The notes under the pieces are model-generated. The model made no database searches and was not told the DNA's origin. It saw nothing but the letters and a program-made list of their open reading frames with translations. The position numbers and the translations under genes are program-made. Shown piece after piece: positions 6,401 to 9,788 of a stretch of 9,788 nt of DNA. The stretch's first letter is position 1. The number at the start of each line of letters is the position of its first letter. This DNA comes from an uncultured Clostridium sp. (GTDB taxonomy: Bacteria; Bacillota; Clostridia; TANB77; CAG-508): assembly GCA_900555085.1 (NCBI GenBank), contig USJU01000053.1, positions 1 to 9,788 of the forward strand. The letters are read 5' to 3'.

Positions 6401-8480
6401 TTCCTTCTACTGTTGCTTTTATATCATCAACAACACCATAAATTGTAAGTTCTGTATCTTCTGGATTTAAAGTTACAGTATATTTTGTGTCATCATAATT
6501 TACTTCTGGAGTTATTGTTCCTTTATTTATTTGTATTTCTTTTAATAAATTATTTTGTGATGGATCTTCGAGTAAGGTTATTCTTGCATATCCATCTGAA
6601 TCATTACCTGTTACATAATTTCCTTGTGGGTTTTTCATTTGTACTAAATCTTGTCTTGTAGTGGTCCATTCATATCCTTCTCCATCTATCATAACAGTGT
6701 CTTTAAATTTAAATCCTGAAGTATGCATACAATCTTCTATTGAGTTTCCATTTTCGTCTGTTGATTTACATCCTTCATGTCCTGATATATATGATGAACC
6801 TCCAGATCCTGCTGAAGCACGGCTAATATTGTTTGTCATTCCTCCATAGTATCCTGAGCCACCGCCTCCAACACCATCACTGTCTGCTTTTCCCCATGCA
6901 TCTTTTCCTATTCCTAATGCATATCCAGAAGTTTGAGTTCCTGCTGGACTTTTTGGATAATATGATATACCTTCTAGTCCACCTCCTGCTCCTCCTTTAT
7001 ATGTCCAAGAGGCTCCGCCTCCTGCTCCTGCTACCATTATTCTAGAGTATAAACTATTAGTATCATTCCATGCTCCACTTGTTAGCCTGAAGTCTGTGGC
7101 TCCGCCTCCACCACCGCTGGATTCATCATCTGAATTATCCCATGTTCCAAGGCCTCCACCATTCCAGCCTCCTGGCGAATTTTGTCTTACAACAGCATCT
7201 GTTCCTTTTCCACCTACATATACATAAATAGTATCTCCCTCATTTAGTCTTACAGTACCTGCTGCATAACCTCCATTTCCTGGAATTCCTTTTAATTTTC
7301 CGTCATTTCTTGATTTTCCACCTCTTGCTCCCCATGCTTCAAATTTATAAAACCCTGCTGCTGGTGCTACAAAAGTTTGATATTCTTTTCCTACATATGG
7401 AAAATCATATATTTGCTCTCCTAAGTTTTCTCCTTTTATTACAGTTATTGTATATACTGTATCTTCTACTCCTTCTCTAGAAACAGTTACTGTTACAGTA
7501 TTTTTACCTTCTTTTATATATCCTGCACCTTTTACAACTACTTTTGCATTGTCATCATAAGGAGTTGCTATAATATCAAGAGAAACTATTCCTGAAGTTA
7601 CCTTATATTCATAATCATATTTATCGCTTTCAAAGAATTGTGAAAATTCTTGATTTTTTATATCTAAAAATTTCAATTTTGTATTTGGCTGTTTATTTAA
7701 AATTAAATTATATTCTGTTGTACTTGTTTCATCTTCTGATGTAACTTGTATTGTATGTATTGTAGTAGAATTTTTTGTTTCTACTTCTCCGTCTCCTACA
7801 ATAGTTTGTCCTGGGAATTTCTTTATAGCTTCTATAATCGTATTTTCTTCTACATTATATGGTAATTCAATTTCATATCTTAAAGTTTCTTCTTTGTAAT
7901 TTTCTATATCTCTTCCTGCTACCTTAATATTTTTCAAATAACTATCTGAAGACGGTTTTCTATAAAAATATAAATTATATACAAATTCTATTCCTTCTGC
8001 TGTTTTTACTTTTATTTGTTTTTTAGTTTCTCCTGCTATTGTTTCTACTTGTTGTATTAATCCACCTTCTACTTCTACATTATCACTTGATGGTGTTATT
8101 GTAATAGTTGGATATGCTTGTTCTTTATCTAATTCAATATAATAATCATTTTCAGCAGGGTTAAATTTTCTGCTCATTTTTCCAATATCAACATTTATAT
8201 CTAATATTGGATATTCTTCAGCAGTCATACTCAAAGGAGTAATAGTTGCTTTGCTGGTATCTGTAGCACCTGCTGTTAGTTCAGTATTAGTAAATACTTT
8301 TCCAGAGTAATGATATGAATCTTCTAAACTAGCATATGTTTGAACTTTTGGAGTAATATCACTTTGAGAATTAATAGCAATACAACCTGCATGTCCAGAT
8401 ACATAACCTGAGCCACCAGCTCCACTAGAAGCATTTGAGCTATTGCTCATATAACCTCCCCAGTAACCTCCTCCGGCCAC
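429..8480 (-). CDS. giant modular surface protein, C-terminal 86% (cadherin-like repeats, glycine-rich domain, dockerin-like pair, M23 peptidase)
   Basis: This frame of 2683 codons carries the greater part of a split gene. Its first codon (GTG at 8480) is only the point where the frame opens inside a glycine-rich domain, with no independent start signal. In order it holds: the end of glycine-rich domain 1 (to about residue 90); three cadherin-like beta-sandwich repeats (95-349); glycine-rich domain 2 (357-637); nineteen repeats of about 85 residues (644-2341); a carboxypeptidase-regulatory-like beta domain (2344-2440); a dockerin-like EF-hand pair (2443-2501); a linker; and an M23/LytM peptidase (2543-2683). 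It was presumably made as one protein with the reading frame at 8440-9750, giving 3106 residues after removal of one base. Likely role, by inference: a cell-wall peptide hydrolase carried on a long extracellular stalk. No LPXTG, S-layer homology or choline-binding motif is present. The gene ends with TAA nine bases before a strong terminator. Confidence 0.93.
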   Translation of the reverse strand: MAGGGYWGGYMSNSSNASSGAGGSGYVSGHAGCIAINSQSDITPKVQTYASLEDSYHYSGKVFTNTELTAGATDTSKATITPLSMTAEEYPILDINVDIGKMSRKFNPAENDYYIELDKEQAYPTITITPSSDNVEVEGGLIQQVETIAGETKKQIKVKTAEGIEFVYNLYFYRKPSSDSYLKNIKVAGRDIENYKEETLRYEIELPYNVEENTIIEAIKKFPGQTIVGDGEVETKNSTTIHTIQVTSEDETSTTEYNLILNKQPNTKLKFLDIKNQEFSQFFESDKYDYEYKVTSGIVSLDIIATPYDDNAKVVVKGAGYIKEGKNTVTVTVSREGVEDTVYTITVIKGENLGEQIYDFPYVGKEYQTFVAPAAGFYKFEAWGARGGKSRNDGKLKGIPGNGGYAAGTVRLNEGDTIYVYVGGKGTDAVVRQNSPGGWNGGGLGTWDNSDDESSGGGGGATDFRLTSGAWNDTNSLYSRIMVAGAGGGASWTYKGGAGGGLEGISYYPKSPAGTQTSGYALGIGKDAWGKADSDGVGGGGSGYYGGMTNNISRASAGSGGSSYISGHEGCKSTDENGNSIEDCMHTSGFKFKDTVMIDGEGYEWTTTRQDLVQMKNPQGNYVTGNDSDGYARITLLEDPSQNNLLKEIQINKGTITPEVNYDDTKYTVTLNPEDTELTIYGVVDDIKATVEGNGTYDIAAGENIINLKVTAENGEERVYTIKAIRDASNNSKPTNITIDGLIESIINVNPIYGVLNPKKFNPEVHEYSMTVPSRIKKLTFNVEKGHKYQTVTGDGTIELKAGENEIKINVTSEDGSSVDTYTYHITRDMSGNCLLESLSIDNVETDMVFDQDVLEYFVEVDNEVTSLDITAIPEMKEITPVIEGNKNLKVGLNDIYIIVNAPNGEQLVYIIHAYRKQSGNVFLSSLKVKKEDEELAQNPTFNKVLDTYTVTVPNEVESVTLEAEAEATTSSVSGTGKKTLKTGTNTYKIQVEAEDGSIGTYNVNINRSQSSNNYLKELITTMGNFNVEFDKLITEYEITVPSDTKTLPLVVQTEDKSATYKILQNNNFFTGTNYVIIRVTAENGEQRDYKIKVIKEASSNNYLTNIITSSGKLNPTFNKETLKYTVEVENEVDNIKVTAKKEDSASTVIGEGVYALEQGENNITLTVEAENGDIRTYELNVIRKQNSNTNLLRIDNDKNQIVDKVDASTYEINVRNEIDEITITAIPEKTTTKVVGNGKYSLEIGKNIITIVATAEDGTNKEYEIIVNRAKSDNAYLKKVFAKEGELYENFEKTTTEYHMKVQNNVESLSLEIETEDKDATYKVIGNSDFVYGENKVTIEVTASDGLTKKDYTIIIYRQPDLNQRCDLVELTVDKGTLSPNFEANTLVYEVNLPYEEDKINVEAKALDNTAIIKGTGEHELNVGLNVITVKVTSISGDEKVYQIKVNRAKSTNANLSSLVIQNHSILPVFNKETTLYTVETKLSELEINATTEQEDATYEIIGNKNLERGTNLLIIKVTAPDGVTTKNYSLKVTKTGSDNDNLAFLSVNGYDLSPEFNKSTLLYNVNVPNNIETVYIDAIADDENATVNGIGIVKLEEGKNTFEVNVISESGKVKTYTIVINKGLSENEYLSDLNISEGTLEPSFDKLVNSYKVYVDYDVESINLLGYTEDSNATITGNGNYNLVVGTNTIELIVTAPNGNKNIYTVNVIRKAPISAKLSKLEVENYEIVPKFNENTNSYTVNVDNEITSLDMIIETLDPNATYTVTGNKDFVVGNNEVIIEVTSSDGLQKETYTIQVNRNMSSNNYLSYILPSKGALSPAFTKTNNNYTLTVENDITQINIDAEPEDSNATMVGNGDYTLEVGENKIEIKVTSSLGITRTYTVTIIRKKNSNNYLKNLVVKANSETIELLPIFDKENMSYEVTVPVGTTKVQLLGEAENSLSSVSGLGYASVKAGENNYEIKVTAENGDVRTYKILINRIKSTVNDLTDLIPSVGTLDPSFVYGTLEYNLTLGNADSLLSFEVATEDRFATVTGNEEQTVPDGESTRKIKVTAENGDIKTYTININRIRTDDARLKSLEIKSYTLEQEFNSDVYEYTLTVPNDKFVFTENEIIATPLYGDTKVYPTSSIELSVLKLNKYEIKTIAPDGYTTQTYIINIIRLKSSNSTLSRLAVSGCKMEPEFDSNTLEYTVYVPKGTTTLKSEDVIAVPTDEYATVVKSSDLDLTSGENVFDIDVTSHNGETHTTYKIKVIEEKSNNNYLESITTNVGTLSPSFDTNITQYKLHLTQRQNKLKIDAKTQDETATIESGPGTYNITEDTRILIKVRAEDETLRIYIIDVEKDPLTGGTILGKITTENSVGKYKSTVTLYRTNDTKSENDKDNPREVIEQQETQEDGTFSFDTEDTQKYDIVVKREGYLEYRVTDIEVKLGEETQLDTYHLLAGDVIKTGEIELDDLVAINNNYGEIINEENKQNLTKFDFNEDNKVDELDRSILKKNYGRKNETVKWKTTSEANISTTSLEYNEVKALDKEEIQPIEEKQDFIMPLNCEYTVTSKYGERIHPTTGEVKKHTGIDLSGTHHTEILAVASGEVTFAGVQNEFGNCVEIKHIVNGETIYSFYAHLSKINVKAGETVKQGQVIGLEGGDPESDPNPGNSTGHHLHFEIRNASGYGNDVDPTNYIIF
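432..854 (-). other. M23/LytM zinc peptidase domain at the C terminus
   Basis: Residues 2543-2683 of the C-terminal frame form a complete M23 domain. It opens with V-T-S-K-Y-G-E-R-I-H-P and carries the H-x-x-x-D zinc motif (H2571 and D2575 in K-H-T-G-I-D-L). It also has Y-A-H-L (H2622) and the H-x-H motif (H2660 catalytic, H2662 zinc ligand, in H-H-L-H-F-E). In the repaired protein these are H2994, D2998, H3045, H3083 and H3085. Nothing essential is missing, so activity is expected. Enzymes of this family cut peptide cross-bridges or stem peptides of peptidoglycan. The exact bond cannot be told from the sequence. Confidence 0.95.
978..1154 (-). other. dockerin-like EF-hand pair, first loop degenerate
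   Basis: Residues 2443-2501 of the C-terminal frame hold two dockerin-type segments. The second loop, D-F-N-E-D-N-K-V-D-E-L-D (2480-2491), has acidic or Asn ligands at positions 1, 3, 5, 9 and 12, as in calcium-binding loops. The first, D-V-I-K-T-G-E-I-E-L-D-D, lacks ligands at positions 3 and 5. Each is followed by a helix ending N-Y-G. In cellulosomes dockerins bind cohesins. Here it may instead pair with the domain before it or be structural. Confidence 0.78.
1161..1451 (-). other. carboxypeptidase-regulatory-like beta domain
   Basis: Residues about 2344-2440 of the C-terminal frame show the usual order of this transthyretin-like fold: G-G-T-I-L-G-K-I-T-T-E, then S-T-V-T-L-Y-R, then Q-E-D-G-T-F-S-F, then Y-D-I-V-V-K-R-E-G-Y-L, then a last strand. 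It sits directly before the dockerin-like pair, an arrangement known in clostridial surface proteins. Family assignment is by pattern only. Confidence 0.65.
1458..6551 (-). repeat. array of nineteen cadherin-like beta-sandwich repeats (about 255 bp period)
   Basis: Residues 644-2341 of the C-terminal frame hold nineteen units of 83-95 residues. The usual pattern is: S-N-N-Y-L-x-x-L; G-x-L-x-P-x-F; L-x-Y-x-V-x-V-x-N-x-V; E-D-x-x-A-T; G-x-G-x-Y-x-L-x-x-G-x-N; I-x-V-T-A-E-N-G; Y-x-I-x-I-x-R. Units begin near residues 644, 735, 834, 921, 1013, 1101, 1188, 1274, 1365, 1453, 1541, 1628, 1716, 1805, 1893, 1985, 2073, 2167 and 2258. The units are diverged from each other, so the array is old rather than a recent expansion. 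Each would fold as an Ig-like beta sandwich, making a long stalk. Confidence 0.9.
6570..7412 (-). other. glycine-rich domain 2 (ALK/LTK-type), intact
   Basis: Residues 357-637 of the C-terminal frame hold the domain. It starts with Y-D-F-P-Y-V-G and F-Y-K-F-E-A-W-G-A-R-G-G-K, and continues with W-N-G-G-G-L-G-T-W-D, G-G-A-T-D-F-R-L, I-M-V-A-G-A-G-G-G-A and Y-I-S-G-H-E-G-C. It closes with D-G-Y-A-R-I-T-L-L-E. Most positions from W-G-A-R-G-G-K onward are identical to domain 1, so the pair arose by duplication. Two cysteines (571 and 584) flank a short insert and might form a disulfide. Confidence 0.88.
7434..8198 (-). repeat. three cadherin-like repeats between the glycine-rich domains
   Basis: Residues 95-349 of the C-terminal frame hold three units. 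The second (from 180, Y-L-K-N-I-K-V) and third (from 269, L-K-F-L-D-I) are well formed. The first (F-N-P-A-E-N-D-Y-Y-I-E-L) is diverged. Spacing is about 85 residues. Confidence 0.78.
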
Positions 8481-9009
8481 CGCCTACTCCATCACTATTA
8501 GCTGTTCCAGAAGCATTTTGTCCTATTCCAAACGAATATCCAGTAGTTTGTGTTCCACCTTTAGCTTTTACTCCATTAGAACCTGAAATTCCTCCTCCTG
8601 CTCCTCCTTTAAATGTCCATGAAGCTCCACCGCCTCCACCAGCAACAATTATTCTAGATGCTAAGCTTTCAGAATTATTCCAATTTCCACTTACTAAACG
8701 TATATCTGTTGCACCTCCGCCAGCTCCTGATGTTTCATTATCAGAATGATCCCACGTTCCAAGTCCTCCACCATTCCAAGTTGCTGCTGAATCTTTTCTT
8801 ACAACTGCATCTGTTCCTTGTTGTCCAATGTAAACATAATACTTTTCACCTTTTTTTAAAAGAATTTCACCTTTAGCATATCCTCCCTTTCCTGGTGTTC
8901 CTCCTAATGAACCATCAATTCTAGATTTTCCTCCTCGTGCTCCCCAACATTCAAATTTATACGTACCTGTATATGGAACAGTAAATTCTTGATATCCTCC
9001 TGAATAACT
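8232..9009 (-). other. glycine-rich domain 1 (ALK/LTK-type), interrupted by the frameshift
   Basis: The domain runs from residue 248 across the frameshift to about residue 506 of the repaired protein. An opening beta strand (Q-E-F-T-V-P-Y-T-G-T-Y-K-F-E-C-W-G) leads into glycine runs, then A-T-D-I-R-L, R-I-I-V-A-G-G-G-G-G-A, and S-G-Y-V-S-G-H-A-G-C. This order is that of the glycine-rich domain known from ALK/LTK receptors and from many bacterial surface proteins. The role here is not evident; ligand binding or a rigid scaffold are possible. The final strand (K-A-T-I-T-P-L-S) is diverged from the R-I-T-L-L-E end of domain 2. Confidence 0.85.
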
Positions 9010-9750
9010 ATAATTGTTTTCTTCTAAAGCTTTTTCGCAAGTTATTGAATATACCATTGGTTCAGTAACATATGGATTTGTAACTGTTATTGTAATTACA
9101 CTTCCTATGTTTATATTTTCATTACCTTTTATTGTTATTGTTGATTCTTTATCAAATGCTATTGCATAAACCTTTAGTGATGTTATATTATCTAAAATGT
9201 CAACTGTGTATTCTGTTGTTTTATCTTGAAACTCTGGGCTTAATGCAAAAGAATTTATTTCTATATTTTTTAAATACGCACTGTGTGTTCTTGTTAAATT
9301 TAATGTATATGTATTTTTATTTGTTTTATCCTCAGATAATACATTAAAACTAATCGTTTTACTATTTTTTGTTAATACAACTTTTGTATCTCCTTTAACT
9401 GTTTGATTCTCATTTGCTTTTAAATACTCTATTGTCAATACATCTTCGATATTATACTCTAACATTAAGTCATAATTTATTTTATTATCCTCAAATAGAT
9501 ATTCTTTGTTATTTATTTTTACTCCGCGTATAAATGCCGTACTTGGATCTGTATTTTCTGTTTCAGAATTCTCATCATTTGTTTCTTCAAAATTTAACTT
9601 CACATAGCTTATAGCATTATTTATTTTTTCAGGCATAGAAATATCCGTTAACTTAACTACAGCTAACGTTGATGTAACTAATGCAATACTTGCAAATATT
9701 AATAACACTTTTTTCTTTACAGTTTCTTTGTATTTACGACTTAGTTTCAA
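8440..9750 (-). CDS. giant modular surface protein, N-terminal part (signal sequence, two repeats, most of glycine-rich domain 1)
   Basis: The frame has 436 codons. It starts at TTG (9750-9748), eight bases after AAGGAG, and the first residues are MKLSRKYKETVKKK. A basic N-region and a hydrophobic core (residues 15-32) form a signal peptide or signal anchor. Residues 33-71 are an acidic, low-complexity spacer. Two degenerate cadherin-like repeats follow (about 72-154 and 158-240), then a glycine-rich domain from 248 with the motifs W-G-A-R-G-G-K, A-G-G-G-A-T-D-I-R-L and the glycine runs. After residue 425 the frame goes wrong: R-R-R-L-L-G-R-L-Y-E-Q and a TAG stop bear no likeness to the second glycine-rich domain. 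In the +1 frame the match continues at once. The true C-terminal continuation is the frame at 429-8480, so this is a gene fragment rather than a complete small protein. Confidence 0.9.
   Translation of the reverse strand: MKLSRKYKETVKKKVLLIFASIALVTSTLAVVKLTDISMPEKINNAISYVKLNFEETNDENSETENTDPSTAFIRGVKINNKEYLFEDNKINYDLMLEYNIEDVLTIEYLKANENQTVKGDTKVVLTKNSKTISFNVLSEDKTNKNTYTLNLTRTHSAYLKNIEINSFALSPEFQDKTTEYTVDILDNITSLKVYAIAFDKESTITIKGNENINIGSVITITVTNPYVTEPMVYSITCEKALEENNYSYSGGYQEFTVPYTGTYKFECWGARGGKSRIDGSLGGTPGKGGYAKGEILLKKGEKYYVYIGQQGTDAVVRKDSAATWNGGGLGTWDHSDNETSGAGGGATDIRLVSGNWNNSESLASRIIVAGGGGGASWTFKGGAGGGISGSNGVKAKGGTQTTGYSFGIGQNASGTANSDGVGGGRRRLLGRLYEQ
8473..8478 (-). other. frameshift site: one extra base in glycine-rich domain 1
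   Basis: The minus strand reads GTA GGC GGT GGC CGG AGG AGG TTA. Removing one C of GGCCGG gives V-G-G-G-G-G-G-Y-W-G-G. This is the same length as V-G-G-G-G-S-G-Y-Y-G-G at the matching place in the second glycine-rich domain. The span 429-9750 is 9322 bases; minus one it is exactly 3107 codons including stop. The site is not a long homopolymer, so slipped-strand phase variation is not supported. Confidence 0.9.
9031..9537 (-). repeat. two N-terminal cadherin-like beta-sandwich repeats (degenerate)
   Basis: Residues about 72-154 and 158-240 of the giant protein follow the repeat pattern: a Y-L-K-N-I-type first strand, L-S-P-E-F, then E-Y-T-V, then a G-N-x-N-x-x-x-G turn, and a final V-Y-S-I strand. 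The first is weakly conserved. They resemble the bacterial cadherin-like beta-sandwich family (Pfam Cadherin-like). The calcium motifs of true cadherins are absent. Confidence 0.75.
9655..9708 (-). other. signal peptide or N-terminal membrane anchor
   Basis: Residues 15-32 (VLLIFASIALVTSTLAVV) form a hydrophobic core after seven basic residues in the first fourteen. A weak signal-peptidase I site could lie after T-L-A (residue 30). If it is not cut, the protein stays anchored by this segment with the rest outside. Confidence 0.85.
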
Positions 9751-9758
9751 AAGTATCT

Positions 9759-9764
9759 CTCCTT
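9759..9764 (-). promoter_or_regulatory. Shine-Dalgarno site of the giant gene (decides the UUG start)
   Basis: AAGGAG is followed by eight bases and then TTG. No ATG or GTG lies in frame nearby, and the signal sequence begins immediately, so UUG is the start. The promoter lies beyond the window edge; only an AT-alternating stretch is visible upstream. Confidence 0.85.
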
Positions 9765-9788
9765 ATAATTTTTAATAATATATATATA

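Noticed and set aside
1458..6551. Regular spacing of similar DNA segments, as in CRISPR or satellite DNA
   Set aside because: The period of about 255 bp matches the 85-residue protein repeats, the frame stays open throughout, and the units are diverged at DNA level.
8470..8482. Phase-variable tract at the frameshift
   Set aside because: The bases GGCGGTGGCCGGAGGAGG contain no homopolymer or regular short repeat long enough for slipped-strand switching.
6570..9009. The two glycine-rich domains as long direct DNA repeats that could drive deletion by recombination
   Set aside because: The protein match is strong but the DNA match is broken. The exact runs I found are only about 14 bases (such as CCTCCACCATTCCA), so this is weak as a recombination substrate.
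1357..9347. Plus-strand open frames of 60-100 codons within the giant gene (for example 8435-8749, 1921-2196, 2336-2587)
   Set aside because: They are antisense shadows of the repeat and glycine-rich coding sequence. They have low-complexity Leu/Pro/Ser-rich translations and no family resemblance.
9765..9788. Promoter -10 element (TATATT-like) of the giant gene
   Set aside because: The stretch is simple alternating AT at the window edge, and no -35 can be seen, so a call would be guesswork.

Overview
The window is strongly A+T-rich. Its gene order, infC leader and codon use (AGA for Arg, A/T-ending codons) suggest a low-GC Bacillota (Firmicutes), probably a Clostridia- or Bacilli-type anaerobe. 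The genus cannot be read from the sequence. Everything functional lies on the minus strand.

Layout in the direction of transcription, right to left. (1) From 9750 down to 429 runs one giant surface-protein gene. It has a UUG start behind a strong Shine-Dalgarno. It is split by a single extra base near 8475 into an N-terminal reading frame (9750-8440, 436 codons) and a C-terminal one (8480-429, 2683 codons). Removing one base restores an uninterrupted protein of 3106 residues. The order of parts is: signal peptide or signal anchor; 2 cadherin-like beta-sandwich repeats; a glycine-rich domain of the ALK/LTK type; 3 more repeats; a second glycine-rich domain; an array of 19 repeats; a carboxypeptidase-regulatory-like beta domain; a dockerin-like EF-hand pair; a linker; and a C-terminal M23/LytM peptidase with all expected zinc-binding and catalytic residues. 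(2) At 365-430 a strong hairpin with U-tracts on both sides ends this gene. (3) At 296-324 lies a good sigma-A promoter, followed by a leader of about 180 nt. The leader holds a hairpin, a long-range TCCACC/GGTGGA pairing and a terminator-like stem with a U-run. This is what is expected of the L20-controlled infC leader of Firmicutes. (4) From 106 to the window edge is the first part of infC (initiation factor IF-3), apparently starting at the rare codon AUA.

The two transcription units are co-directional but separate: a translation-factor operon (infC, presumably followed by rpmI-rplT outside the window) and the giant wall-protein gene before it. The giant protein looks like a cell-wall hydrolase on a very long modular stalk. 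The N terminus would sit in or near the membrane, the beta-sandwich array would form the stalk, the glycine-rich domains would serve binding or scaffolding, and the peptidase would be at the far end. The substrate and partner are not visible. The main caution is the frameshift inside the first glycine-rich domain. It may be a sequencing or assembly error, a real inactivating mutation, or (least likely) programmed +1 frameshifting at CGG-AGG-AGG.
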